Source: a virus
Strand: one strand, 5' to 3'
Virus record (IMG/VR): IMGVR_UViG_3300012001_000006
Coordinates: 17,266-81,265 of that record
Length of the DNA: 64,000 bases
Shown here: positions 29,407 through 39,242 of the stretch, piece by piece
Position numbering within the stretch: position 1 is the stretch's first letter
Layout of the letters: every line of letters starts with the position of its first letter
Notes under the pieces: model-generated
The model's input: only the letters and a program-made list of their open reading frames with translations
What the model was told of the DNA's origin: nothing
Database searches by the model: none
Made by a program: the position numbers and the translations under genes

Positions 29407-30891
29407 TTAGAATGTGAGATTCAGGGTCAGGGATTTCTTAAACAGGCCGTAGTAGTCTGTACTTATTGTTCCAGTGGTAGTACCCGTACCCTGTGCGATC
29501 CAGAGATCCAAGACGCCAGCTACCATGCGTGCGCCTACTACTTGCCCCCATTGCGTTGACGCGGCTGTAGCTGAAATTCCCTGTGCGCTATTACCTGTTA
29601 AGTAAAGACTGCCGATGTATCTGCTAACTCCTGTCGTCTTGTTAAGGATCGCCATTGCAATCTTTCGCGACCCCGCGTCAGGTCGCCGTACAGTGGATGC
29701 TTGCCCATTTATCTGCATGGAGATGGTATGCAGCATGTAGGTGCTGTCTAGCCGATGGAATTTATGACTGCCGTTACCCAATTGCTGAATATCGGAGTTT
29801 TGATTAAAACCATTACCTTGTGTGCATTCTGCAAGTAGATCCCAATTTATGTCACCGAGAGGTGCAATCTTCGTTCCACCCCCATTCGACATAGCAAATG
29901 GAGGCCAGTAACGCGTACCTGTTTGTTCGGGGGAACTAGCACCATACCCAGCTACCGCAGGGAGAATGCCAAAGTTTGTCCAGTAACCTGGAGAGGCCAG
30001 TAACGCGTAATTACCAACATTGTCATTATTACGGCAATAATTAGAGCTATACATCCAACCATAGCTAGAGGGATATGGGTCAGCAGTAGTTGTTGCTGTG
30101 CCTCCTGAAAGAATGTACCAACTTGCCCCATAAGTACGGTAGTAAATAACATCGTCCGAGCCGCGTGCAATCATCCCCTGATTAGTGTCCACAATTACTT
30201 GCGTCCATGCTGCCGTGCCGGTACGCTTCCAAAGACCGTAGTAACCGGCACTTGCACAGTTTGCCCAGACGGTGCCGCTGGCATCTTCGGTAATATAGAT
30301 AAAACATTTGGATTGAGAATCTACCGTACCGACCCCTGTTGTAAGGTCTACCGCCTGAACAGTGTATGGGTTGGCTTGCATGGCGATGAAGAGCAAGTTC
30401 TTCGAATCACTCCGCCAAGAACAGGAATATTGGGCGTATTGCGCCGCATACGCGTATGTTGAAACAGGCTCTGCGTTCGCTATATCACGGTGCAAACAGG
30501 TCATCGGAGTAGACGCAATGATCAAATCCCTCTTATTCGAGAGATCAGACCGTTCAGACATCAGGATATTGGTGCTGGCAGTAAATCCGGCGGCAGTATT
30601 CGTCATAGCCGTGCTGGCCGCGTTGACCGCCGTAACGGAATTAGTTTGCGCCGTCTGCAAAGCCGTGACCGCTGCCGCTTCCGACGCGGAATTCGCTGTC
30701 GTGGCGGCATTCAACGCCGTCACACTGTCACTCATCATCCCTGCTGCAACCGCCTGGAAGTCCGTACCGGCCTGAAGCAGTTGCAGACCTTTCGTGTAGA
30801 TTGCAATCTGCTCAGTGGTGGCCGTACCTGCCGTGATTAAATCGGCCAGTGCGTTGATAAGTTGTGCGCTGAGTTGAACTGAAGTCGTCAT
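29407..30891 (-). CDS. Putative tail fibre / receptor-binding protein
   Basis: A 494-aa protein. Residues 1-115 are an Ala/Thr-rich helical stalk (NAATTANSASEAAAVTALQT). The remaining 380 residues are rich in Tyr, Trp, Gly and Asn with repeated strands (YITEDASGTVWANCAS; GLWKRTGTAAWTQVIV), resembling a beta-propeller or beta-prism receptor domain. Base composition is visibly more AT-rich and codon use less regular than in the neighbours, as is common for exchanged host-range modules. It follows the long fibre gene by one base. Confidence 0.7.
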   Translation of the reverse strand: MTTSVQLSAQLINALADLITAGTATTEQIAIYTKGLQLLQAGTDFQAVAAGMMSDSVTALNAATTANSASEAAAVTALQTAQTNSVTAVNAASTAMTNTAAGFTASTNILMSERSDLSNKRDLIIASTPMTCLHRDIANAEPVSTYAYAAQYAQYSCSWRSDSKNLLFIAMQANPYTVQAVDLTTGVGTVDSQSKCFIYITEDASGTVWANCASAGYYGLWKRTGTAAWTQVIVDTNQGMIARGSDDVIYYRTYGASWYILSGGTATTTADPYPSSYGWMYSSNYCRNNDNVGNYALLASPGYWTNFGILPAVAGYGASSPEQTGTRYWPPFAMSNGGGTKIAPLGDINWDLLAECTQGNGFNQNSDIQQLGNGSHKFHRLDSTYMLHTISMQINGQASTVRRPDAGSRKIAMAILNKTTGVSRYIGSLYLTGNSAQGISATAASTQWGQVVGARMVAGVLDLWIAQGTGTTTGTISTDYYGLFKKSLTLNLTF

Positions 30892-30892
30892 G

Positions 30893-32995
30893 TTAGTAGC
30901 CTCTTGTCATAATTAAAATATCCTTTATGTCGCCCATATCCAGAAATCGATAGAGGGCGGCACTCTGTTCGCTTGCGAGTAATGAACTTGCGGTGACACT
31001 GTTTGCGGTGATGGCGGTAATTGCAGCCTGCGTTGCGGTCGATACCGGCTTGTTGAGGTCGCTGGTGTTGTCCACATTGTCGAGGCCCACATCGCCCTTT
31101 ACCAGCACCACTACGCCACCCTTGCCGGCGACCGAATCCACTGCACCGCTGGTGATGTAGATGTAGGCGGAACCCGACCAGCGGTAAGCCTTGTTGGTGT
31201 CCAGCGCCACGTAAATCTTGCCCGCCTCACCGATAGCCGGCATCGAGGCGAGGTTGGCGAATTCCAGTACGTCATCGACGTAACTTGGTAGGTAGGCCGC
31301 TGCGATCTTGCTGTCGGAACCGAGCGGCGCTACACCGCTTGCGGCGCCCTTTTGTGCTGCGTCGAGCGGCGTGAATGTCAGCGCCGTCGTAACGTTTAAT
31401 GCCGTCAGCTCGCTGCGAATCGTGGCCGAGGTTTTGTTCTCGACGTTGCCCAATCCAATCGCTGCCGCGGTGATGGTGGGCTTGTTTAGTATTTGCGCAA
31501 CGCCTGTTGTTGCGTTCCAGTCGGCGTTAATTTGCCCCGACGCCGCCTGGGCCGCCGACGCTGCTGACGCTGCTGCGCTGGCTGCGGCCGCCTCTGCTTG
31601 AGTAGTTGAGACGCCAGCCTGGGTTGTCGCCGTGGTTGCGCTACTTACTGCCGCCGCTGCCTGTGTAGTTGCGGCAGTTGCGCTGTCGGATGCTGATGTT
31701 GCGCTGGTGGCGGCGCTGGCGGCGCTGGTTGAGGCGGCCAAAGCACTTGCTGACGCGTCTGCCGCTTTAGTCGTTGCTGTCGTCACGCTGGTTGCCGCCG
31801 CAGCAGCACTACCCGCTGCTGCCGCTGCACTGCTTGCCGAACCTGTAGCTGAAGCAGACGCCGCTGTGGCACTGGATGCGGCCGTCGCGACAGAGCTGGC
31901 GGCGCTGGCGGCACTTGCTGCGGCGTCAGTCGCCTGCGCCGTTGCGAGCGTTACCTGGGCGGCGCCGTTTGTTGTCGCCGCGGTAGCTTGAGTCGTTGCA
32001 GTCACGGCGGAGTCTGCGGCGGAAGTAGCGCTAATTGAAGCTGCTGTGGCGCTTGCGGCCGATTCTGTGACGTGATCGCCAGCGGTGATTGCGGAAGCTG
32101 CTGATGCGGTTGCAGAAGCTGCGGAGTTGCCCGCCTGCGCGGTCGAGATACCCGCCTGCGCGGTCGAGATACCCGCCTGCGTGGTTGCTGTAGCAGCGCT
32201 GTCTGACGATGCTGTTGCGCTGGTGGCTGAAGCTGTCGCGCTTGTGGCGGCGCCGGATGCTGATCCTGCGGCTGCTGCGGCCGACAGGGCCGCGTTGACC
32301 GTTTCAATCTGAGCGTCAGCGTCGTAGTCGCCCCATGCGGTGCCGCTATAGACGCGCAGCTTGTGTTCTGTGGTGTTGAAGTACTCGGTGCCGGCGGTCA
32401 GTGCGGCGCCGTTGCCGTCAAGTGCTGGATCGGTAGCGAACGAGCCTAAATACTTTTCGCGAAATGATGCGAGTTGCGCTGCCAGGGCTGATGCGGAGCT
32501 GGCGGCGGCGGTCGCTTGCGTGGTTGCGGTAATTGCACTGTCCGCGGCGGCAGTAGCGTTAGTCGCCACACCGGCAGCCGTCGAGACCACGACGGCGGTG
32601 TCGGCAACGACGGTGTTGTATTGGGCCGCAACGACCGCAAAGCCAGACGGTGACGCTGCCGTCATCATCTCTTGCAATTTATACATTGTCGCCGTCCAGA
32701 TCGCTGCCGTACCAACGTCGCCTTGAGCGATCGTTGGCAGCATGTCTGGGTAGGTGTAATCCGCAACGAAAACGCCAGGCGCGGAAGAATTTGTGTCGCC
32801 GACATAGTTGCCGGTCAGCGTGACGTGGGTGTTGGTGCCGTCGAATGTAGCATCAGCGGCGACGGTATAAGGCACAAGCAGTGAGTCCACCATGAAGATG
32901 GAGTTCCGCTTGATTCGCAAGGTCAAGTCGATGCCCGCAAGGACAACCGCCTGGCTACCGTTCGTTACGCTGCACGTCTGTTTAACTTGTGACAT
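30893..32995 (-). CDS. Long Ala/Ser/Thr-rich tail fibre protein
   Basis: A 700-aa fibre. Residues about 1-130 resemble a fibre base. About 150-480 is an extended low-complexity rod of ATTQAxxxxASA-type heptads, including the 7-aa unit ISTAQAG repeated in tandem. The C-terminal third carries fibre motifs such as INADWNATTGVAQILNKPT and KGDVGLDNVDNTSDLNKPVS, common in phage fibres. The start at 32995 is preferred over 33001 because GGTGG is better placed. Confidence 0.85.
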   Translation of the reverse strand: MSQVKQTCSVTNGSQAVVLAGIDLTLRIKRNSIFMVDSLLVPYTVAADATFDGTNTHVTLTGNYVGDTNSSAPGVFVADYTYPDMLPTIAQGDVGTAAIWTATMYKLQEMMTAASPSGFAVVAAQYNTVVADTAVVVSTAAGVATNATAAADSAITATTQATAAASSASALAAQLASFREKYLGSFATDPALDGNGAALTAGTEYFNTTEHKLRVYSGTAWGDYDADAQIETVNAALSAAAAAGSASGAATSATASATSATASSDSAATATTQAGISTAQAGISTAQAGNSAASATASAASAITAGDHVTESAASATAASISATSAADSAVTATTQATAATTNGAAQVTLATAQATDAAASAASAASSVATAASSATAASASATGSASSAAAAAGSAAAAATSVTTATTKAADASASALAASTSAASAATSATSASDSATAATTQAAAAVSSATTATTQAGVSTTQAEAAAASAAASAASAAQAASGQINADWNATTGVAQILNKPTITAAAIGLGNVENKTSATIRSELTALNVTTALTFTPLDAAQKGAASGVAPLGSDSKIAAAYLPSYVDDVLEFANLASMPAIGEAGKIYVALDTNKAYRWSGSAYIYITSGAVDSVAGKGGVVVLVKGDVGLDNVDNTSDLNKPVSTATQAAITAITANSVTASSLLASEQSAALYRFLDMGDIKDILIMTRGY
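32130..32183 (-). repeat. 21-bp tandem repeat in the fibre gene
   Basis: Two perfect 21-bp units (32130-32150, 32151-32171) and a partial third encode the ISTAQAG heptad. This marks recent length change in the fibre stalk. Confidence 0.85.
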
Positions 32996-33027
32996 TTTCA
33001 TCCACCGATTCGACTTCTGGCGATTCT

Positions 33028-33050
33028 ATCATAAGTCATGACTGACTTAT
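33028..33050 (-). promoter_or_regulatory. Operator with -10 box for the fibre genes
   Basis: ATAAGTCA-GTCA-TGACTTAT (8-bp perfect arms) is followed directly by TATGAT on the minus strand. The -35 is poor. It faces the long fibre gene at 32995. Confidence 0.6.
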
Positions 33051-33058
33051 GCGAGAAA

Positions 33059-33469
33059 TTAAAAATTATTCAGCTTTGCAGTTACGGCGGCAACATGGGA
33101 GACGATCGTCGGCACCGTACTGATGCTCGTTAGAGTGTCCTTGCCGGCTATTCTGGCACCCTCAATGTTCGGCCCGATCACGTTATTCCAGGTGTCGCCG
33201 ATGGTCTTAATCCGGTCGGCGGTATCTTTGGGCGACATGCCGGTCTCTGTTGATTCAGCCCGAACCCACGGAAAGCCCGTCACGTCTTGCGGGTAGCCCG
33301 CCGTCACGTAGGCGCGCGCATCGTCGTACTTGGCCTTATAGGTGGCGTCCTGCCCCTGGACGGTCGTGATGTACCGCGCGCGGGCCTCGCCGGCGGCTGT
33401 ATCGATCTTGTCGCGACCCCAGACGCGAGCCTCCTCGTCGGTCTTGAACGGGTGAATGTCAAATCGCAT
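33059..33469 (-). CDS. Tail-associated hypothetical protein (136 aa)
   Basis: A helical, charged protein (MRFDIHPFKTDEEARVWGRD; RARYITTVQGQDATYKAKYD) encoded between the J-like tip protein and the fibres. Its ATG overlaps the stop region of the preceding gene. It may be a fibre assembly or attachment protein; no motif is decisive. Confidence 0.6.
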   Translation of the reverse strand: MRFDIHPFKTDEEARVWGRDKIDTAAGEARARYITTVQGQDATYKAKYDDARAYVTAGYPQDVTGFPWVRAESTETGMSPKDTADRIKTIGDTWNNVIGPNIEGARIAGKDTLTSISTVPTIVSHVAAVTAKLNNF

Positions 33470-33854
33470 GGATGGTTACTCGCTTGTCTTGATAGGGAAA
33501 GAGCGTCAGCAGCACCGTGTAGGTGCCGGCCAGCGCAAACGTCATCGTCACATCGACAGCCGCGTCGGTGACGCCAGACATCGCTGTCGGGCCAGTCACG
33601 TCGATCTTGGCGCCGACCGGTACGCCGCTAATCACCAGCTCGTCGGTGGAGTCGGCCGTCACGGTCATCTTCGAGAACATAGCGGGGCTTTCCGGTCGCG
33701 CCACCTTCTCCCCGCCGACGATATACTCGGTTTGCGGGTTAGCCTCATCGCCCATCCAGAGGTTGTCGCCTTGTAGTTCAATCATCCCCTCCGGCACGCT
33801 CCCCATGAAAAGGATTCGGCCGGCAGCATCGTACTTCGCATACTTCACATTCAT
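33459..33854 (-). CDS. Tail tip-associated protein (131 aa)
   Basis: The ATG at 33854 overlaps the J-like stop (ATGA). The product, MNVKYAKYDAAGRILFMGSV, is beta-rich, with an Ig-like second half (MTFALAGTYTVLLTLFPYQD). Its layout is similar to the 28885-29397 product, whose second half is also a short beta domain. Function is probably structural. Confidence 0.6.
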   Translation of the reverse strand: MNVKYAKYDAAGRILFMGSVPEGMIELQGDNLWMGDEANPQTEYIVGGEKVARPESPAMFSKMTVTADSTDELVISGVPVGAKIDVTGPTAMSGVTDAAVDVTMTFALAGTYTVLLTLFPYQDKRVTIHAI

Positions 33855-36800
33855 CGCATCACTCCAAGAAAAGTCACACCCCATGCCGCCAAGTCCCACG
33901 TACCGTCCGTCCAGTTATTGCCGACCCACATCGTAAAGGTATGAGTGCCGGCGCCAAGGAAGACTTTCGCGCTCGCGATGTGCGACTGCGTGACGCCACC
34001 GTATGCGGTGTCCGCCCAATCTAGGTAGGTGTTGCCATCTACCTTCACCATAAAGCGCGTGTTGCCGCCGGTGAACCCGCTGCCAGTCTGGCTGGCTTGC
34101 CAGTTGGCGACGGTCAGCACATTCACGGCGTCATTGAAGCTCAGCGTCAGCGATGCGATCTGCACCAGCGACCCCGCGACGAGACCGGACGCAGAATAGG
34201 CGCCGCTAACGTACGACGGCACAGTTACCGCGTTGCCTGCAATCTTTAAGGTGTTGATTTGCGCATCACCAATCTTGGCGGTGGCAATTGATGCGTCACC
34301 AATCAAGGCGGTGCTGATGATTACAGCCGGCGTGCCGCCGACCGCACCAATCGTGAACGGGTACACGTTTGGATAGCCTGGCATAACCACCGAGAAGCTG
34401 TCGGCCCGCACCATAAATTCAGAGACCGGCACGCCGTTGATGGTAGTGCTGGCGAGTCCATAGCCAGAGACGTAGCCGTTGTTGTCGATCTTGACGGTGT
34501 ACTGCGCCGCCAACCCGTTGATTGATGTCGCCTGAACGCCGATCGCCGTTGTGTGGTCTGCAACCGTGCTGGAGATGGTTGATATTGCCGCGGCACTCGC
34601 TGAGTCTGCGTTGGCACGTACCGTCGTTTCTGTAGCGATGGACGCCGTGTTGTCGTCAACCGTCGCCATCAACGCACTGATCGTTGTTGCGAGCGCTGAG
34701 TCCGCGGTCGTGCGTGCGGTCGTTTCCGTAACGATTGCCGCCGTGTTGGTGTCAGTACTCGCTGCCACAGCGTCGATGCGCGCACTGAGGGCGCTGTCCG
34801 CGGTGGTGCGCGCGGTTATTTCGGTGGAGATAACCGCCGTGTTGTTGTTTGTCACTGCCGACACCGAACTCAGTGTCGAAGAAATGGCATCAGTTGTCGT
34901 GTTGACGGAGTTGGCAAGATTGGTGATGGCCGTACCGCGCTCGGTCGCTTCGGCCAACACTCGCGCCGCCACGCTACCCAGCAGCCCGACAGGGCCGTCA
35001 ACAAGGTTGATGCGATCCTGCAAGGTCGTGATAAGTTGTGAGTCCTTCAGTACGCCACCCGCAATCGCGTCCACATCCATATAGGGCGTCTTGAAGTGCG
35101 TCACGGCGGAAGGCAGCAACTCGGTCTTGCCGAACGCGTCATAGGCGGCAATGCGGTAATAATAATCCGCATTGAACATCAGCTTCGACAGGGTGATCGC
35201 CTTGTCGGGGCCGTCAAATACCACGAATGTATCGCCGTAGGTGGCTATACCGGCGTCAGAAAGATCGTTGGCGTTTTGCGACAGCCAGATCGTCGCGCCG
35301 GCGAAGTCGGGGTCTTCTGAGTGGGCGTACGAAATCGCAGCGGAGTTATAGGTCGCTGTGGAATCTGTGCCAAGCACTATCGGCGGCGGATTGTACGCAT
35401 CGAGCGTGGTGATAGGCCCGAGATTGTTGGACTTATCGCGCATCCTGATCTGAAACTGAAGGTGACGTTCGATGCCATCTTCGAAGTTGTGTTCGTACGA
35501 GTAGGTGTAGTTGCTGGCGGTCACGTACTCGGTTCTACGCAGCGTCACGCCCGCTTTGTCGAATATCTTGATCTCGTAATCTTTGAATTGCGGGTCAAGC
35601 GCACCGGCATCAGCGCCGACCGGCTCAGATCCGAACTCGTACGAGTGCGTCAGCGAGTTGTAGCGCCAACTGATCTTGCAGTTCTTGCCAGACCAGATGA
35701 ATTCAGCGCCGGTGACGCTGCCAACATTCACCTTTGGCAGTTCGCCAATGACTGTGTAGGTGATGGATGGCGATATGGCGAGCGCGCAGCGTTTGCCGAA
35801 CGCGTCATAGGCGACGACCGTTACGGTCAGCACGTCGCCCTTGGCGGTGTCGATCGCGGTGTCGGTGCGATGCGGTACGGAGCCGATCTTGATTTGCGGG
35901 CCGTCATTCTTCTTCACATAGATGTCGGCGCCATCATACATACCGGTTTGCGGCAGCGCCCAGGAGGCAACCGCTTTGCTAACGATATTGCTGCCGGAGA
36001 CGTATGTCTCCTCGTACATGACCAGATCCATTACCGGCCCGATGATGGAATCTTCTGGGTGAATGACGGGCGGCGTGGTGGTGCCATACCGTCCGAAGTC
36101 ATAGACCAGCGGGTCATACTGAAGCGCCGTAATGTCGCGACGATACTCGTGCGAGCCGATGATTGAAGTGACGCGGAAAGCCTGTTTCACCTTACCGACT
36201 TCGCCGAACATCCAGTTGCCGTACAGGGCGGCAGTCTGGATCATTGGCGTCTGAAGTGTGATGACGGAGGTATCGCCAGGTACGTTGACGACGTTGACCT
36301 CCTCGACAACATCAGTATCCCAAAGTGTGTAGGCTGCGCCAACCACCAAGCCGGCCGGATCGTCAACGATGACGCCGTAGCTTCCACCGCCCTGATCAAA
36401 GGTGGCCGACGCGCGCACGTCGATCGTGCCGACCTTGAGACGCTTGACCGTCTTCATGCCGTTGTAACCGGTGAGGAAGATCGAGTCACCTGCGATGTTG
36501 TAGATGGCGCCGGCCGCTTGCTGTTGTGTGTCATGCAGCGCCAGCAGCATGTACTGCTTGCCGGCCTCCATCGTGACTGGCCGGTCGAGCTGAACAACGG
36601 ATGCGGTATTGTCGTCGTTAAACCGTCCCGCCTGCGCCCAATTCGGCATGTCGTGCTGAACGTAGATCAGACTACCTACCGTGCAGCTAATCGCTTCGAG
36701 CGGCGCGGAAAAGCTGACAGTTTTCAGAATATAGCGATTCAAGTTCATCATGAACTGCGCTTCCTTGAACGCTGTCTCCGCATTGTCCACGCCATACATC

Positions 36801-38869
36801 GTGATCGCCGAGTTGCGTGTTGGCGTGCCGTTCACCAGTACCGCCGGATCGTAAACCTTGACCGTCTTTTGCTTGTAACTGTCCGTCTTGTCGAAGTAGG
36901 TAACGTCAATACTATTGGCGCGATCGGCGGTGCCGAGCCAGGTTTCCTTGTATGTGTTTTCGATCATATTGGCGACCGAGAACATCATTACCGGCGTAGC
37001 GGGCGCCTCCGTGATGATTGAATACTTGGTGCCGATATTGACCATCTGCGCGTGACCGACGCGCAAAACAAGCTGCGCGGCGTCCCAGACGTTCGACACC
37101 GTGTCAAATGGGCCGTGCCAGGTGAGACCTTCGTCGTCGCAATAGACGGCCCAAGTTTTGAACGCTGAAAAATCGAGGCGGGCAGAGTTGACGCCGGCGC
37201 CATACCGCTTGTTCGTCAACATATCCCACAAGATCCATGCGGGGTTGCTGCTGGCGCTTGGATACCAATTCTCTATCGTCGCCCAACTGCCAGGCAAGCC
37301 GTAGGCGTTAATGATGCGGCCGCCGTTCATGAATGTCACGTTTGGAACGCCGCTAATTGTGTCATCCAGAACGATGCGCAGACCGAGCAGCGCTGTGTTT
37401 GGGTAGGACAGCGTATCGTTGACAATCTCATTAACGTCCGTAAGGTAGACGGTATCCATCACCGATGCGTCGGTCGACTTGGCGTTGGCACGCGAGACGC
37501 GAATGTCGTACTTTCCTTTTTCCAGAGGGCCGGTCTGATATGACCGGCGCACTGCCGACCGCATATTTGCCGTCATATCTGGCGTGTTGCCGTATAGTGG
37601 AACCGTCCCCGTTAAAACACTGCTGCCGCCGCCGTCATTACTGAAAGACGTGACAAGGGCGTTCGCGCTCAGGTACGTAAGCTCCGTTTGGTCGGTAATA
37701 GTTAAGCCAGTGTCGTCATAAGTCCACACATATGTTGGCGTAAGCAAACTGAATGCGCCTGTAACAGCATCCTGCACATAAATTTGACCGTCCTGGCCGG
37801 TCTGAATTACTTGGTCTGGGCCTGGCGCATTGGTGAGTGTAGCGGTGCAGTGGCGTTGACCGATAATGTGTGAGCCGATCGGGACGGGAGTCCAGCTTGA
37901 CGCGCCAACCAGGCGGTAGTCCATATTCAACACGACCGTCTGTTCCGAGGTCGATCCGTCGTTCAAGTCAGTCCTGCTCAAACCATACGGTGCGGTGAAG
38001 TCGAGGCGAAACGCATCCACGATCGCTTGAGTCGTGTAGTGGATATAGTCCTGTGATGTTTCCAGCCCCAAGCTGTGTGAGGTTGTAACGCCGCTAAACC
38101 AAGGTATTGGCGTTTGGTTCTGGTTGCCGAGTCGGATGTCTGTTTGAACTTGCTTATAGTCCGTGATTGGGTTGTTGTTGATTTGAATGTCGGTAATGCC
38201 CGCGATCGGGCCTTCGCCGGCATTGATCAGCATGTACAGGTCTTGCGTATCACCGTCGTTCACGACGAACATATCAATTACGTTCCCGGCGGTACGAAAC
38301 TTGCCGTATGAAACTGGCACCGGCGCCCCCTCAACGGAGGTAAGTTTTGCGCCATCAATGCCGTACGTTGTCGAGCTGGTGCTTGAATTGGTTGGCTTGC
38401 TTGGCGCGAGGATGCCTTGAATCAGCATCGATCCCGCCACCATAACGATGCCTTGGGCTAATCCAACACTCACGCCCATATCACCGGCAAAGGCGGCAAA
38501 GCCAGCGCCGCCCGTCATGACGCCAAGCGCGATAATCGCAATGATCGCCACAATTTGCTTCGCGCCGTTACTGCCTGCCGGTACAGGGCAGACAACCAAA
38601 TTGTCCGTCCTGTCCAAATACGTTACCGCAAACTTGTCGCTTTCAACAATCTTCCCATTGACCGACACGACGACCAGATCAGCAACGATTGGGAAGTAGT
38701 CTTGAAGGGTTTTTTTAGCGCCCCAAAGCACTGTCTCGCGCACGAACTCACGCGGGTTGAATGGATTGGTAACGCGAATGACGGGAATCTCGACAGGCTG
38801 AGCAAGCTCGCTCGTCTTGGATCTGCGTACGCGTTTTTTAAGCGATTTTTTAGTGACCGACGTATTCAT
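33851..38869 (-). CDS. Tail tip / host specificity protein (lambda gpJ-like)
   Basis: A 1672-aa central tail protein. Near the N-terminus a hydrophobic Ala/Gly stretch (IVAIIAIIALGVMTGGAGFA) is followed by MLINAGEGPIAGITDIQINN, a hallmark of gpJ homologues. The middle has fibronectin-III-like repeats (YYYRIAAYDAFGKTELLPS). The region about 1370-1500 holds Ala/Thr/Asp helical repeats (TTADSALSARIDAVAAST), and a beta domain closes the protein. It would form the tail tip and contact the receptor. The start chosen (38869) overlaps the K-like stop; an in-frame ATG at 38911 is possible. Confidence 0.9.
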   Translation of the reverse strand: MNTSVTKKSLKKRVRRSKTSELAQPVEIPVIRVTNPFNPREFVRETVLWGAKKTLQDYFPIVADLVVVSVNGKIVESDKFAVTYLDRTDNLVVCPVPAGSNGAKQIVAIIAIIALGVMTGGAGFAAFAGDMGVSVGLAQGIVMVAGSMLIQGILAPSKPTNSSTSSTTYGIDGAKLTSVEGAPVPVSYGKFRTAGNVIDMFVVNDGDTQDLYMLINAGEGPIAGITDIQINNNPITDYKQVQTDIRLGNQNQTPIPWFSGVTTSHSLGLETSQDYIHYTTQAIVDAFRLDFTAPYGLSRTDLNDGSTSEQTVVLNMDYRLVGASSWTPVPIGSHIIGQRHCTATLTNAPGPDQVIQTGQDGQIYVQDAVTGAFSLLTPTYVWTYDDTGLTITDQTELTYLSANALVTSFSNDGGGSSVLTGTVPLYGNTPDMTANMRSAVRRSYQTGPLEKGKYDIRVSRANAKSTDASVMDTVYLTDVNEIVNDTLSYPNTALLGLRIVLDDTISGVPNVTFMNGGRIINAYGLPGSWATIENWYPSASSNPAWILWDMLTNKRYGAGVNSARLDFSAFKTWAVYCDDEGLTWHGPFDTVSNVWDAAQLVLRVGHAQMVNIGTKYSIITEAPATPVMMFSVANMIENTYKETWLGTADRANSIDVTYFDKTDSYKQKTVKVYDPAVLVNGTPTRNSAITMYGVDNAETAFKEAQFMMNLNRYILKTVSFSAPLEAISCTVGSLIYVQHDMPNWAQAGRFNDDNTASVVQLDRPVTMEAGKQYMLLALHDTQQQAAGAIYNIAGDSIFLTGYNGMKTVKRLKVGTIDVRASATFDQGGGSYGVIVDDPAGLVVGAAYTLWDTDVVEEVNVVNVPGDTSVITLQTPMIQTAALYGNWMFGEVGKVKQAFRVTSIIGSHEYRRDITALQYDPLVYDFGRYGTTTPPVIHPEDSIIGPVMDLVMYEETYVSGSNIVSKAVASWALPQTGMYDGADIYVKKNDGPQIKIGSVPHRTDTAIDTAKGDVLTVTVVAYDAFGKRCALAISPSITYTVIGELPKVNVGSVTGAEFIWSGKNCKISWRYNSLTHSYEFGSEPVGADAGALDPQFKDYEIKIFDKAGVTLRRTEYVTASNYTYSYEHNFEDGIERHLQFQIRMRDKSNNLGPITTLDAYNPPPIVLGTDSTATYNSAAISYAHSEDPDFAGATIWLSQNANDLSDAGIATYGDTFVVFDGPDKAITLSKLMFNADYYYRIAAYDAFGKTELLPSAVTHFKTPYMDVDAIAGGVLKDSQLITTLQDRINLVDGPVGLLGSVAARVLAEATERGTAITNLANSVNTTTDAISSTLSSVSAVTNNNTAVISTEITARTTADSALSARIDAVAASTDTNTAAIVTETTARTTADSALATTISALMATVDDNTASIATETTVRANADSASAAAISTISSTVADHTTAIGVQATSINGLAAQYTVKIDNNGYVSGYGLASTTINGVPVSEFMVRADSFSVVMPGYPNVYPFTIGAVGGTPAVIISTALIGDASIATAKIGDAQINTLKIAGNAVTVPSYVSGAYSASGLVAGSLVQIASLTLSFNDAVNVLTVANWQASQTGSGFTGGNTRFMVKVDGNTYLDWADTAYGGVTQSHIASAKVFLGAGTHTFTMWVGNNWTDGTWDLAAWGVTFLGVMR

Positions 38870-39242
38870 AGAATCCCACAATTCTTTGCTTCCAACTTTC
38901 AACTTGAACAATCGACACGCCGCCTGAGTGTTCCCACGTATGAATCATTTGGTACTGGTTAATCATGTAGCCGACATGTGCGACGTACCGCCCTACCCGA
39001 ATCAGCACCACGGCGCCTGGCCGCTGCTTAACTTCTTTCCATTGCGGCAGGGTCGCGCCCATCATTGCCGCGACAAGTGCTTGGTCGCTGGCGAATCCGA
39101 AGTCAGGTAATGACTTACCTTGGCGCCGATGCAAATCCATGATCAAGCCGTAGCAGTCGAACCTTGCAGGGCCGCGGCCGCCGTATTGGAATGGGACACC
39201 AATCAGGTCTGCGAAGTCGATCGGCACTTCCTGATTAGCCAT
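38850..39242 (-). CDS. NlpC/P60 tail assembly protein (lambda gpK-like)
   Basis: A 130-aa cysteine peptidase-fold protein: GVPFQYGGRGPARFDCYGLI (catalytic Cys in FDCYG) and RYVAHVGYMI (His). It corresponds to the C-terminal NlpC/P60 half of lambda gpK, needed for tail tip assembly and possibly cell-wall passage; the N-terminal Mov34-type half of gpK is absent. The ATG overlaps the L-like stop. Confidence 0.87.
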   Translation of the reverse strand: MANQEVPIDFADLIGVPFQYGGRGPARFDCYGLIMDLHRRQGKSLPDFGFASDQALVAAMMGATLPQWKEVKQRPGAVVLIRVGRYVAHVGYMINQYQMIHTWEHSGGVSIVQVESWKQRIVGFYEYVGH

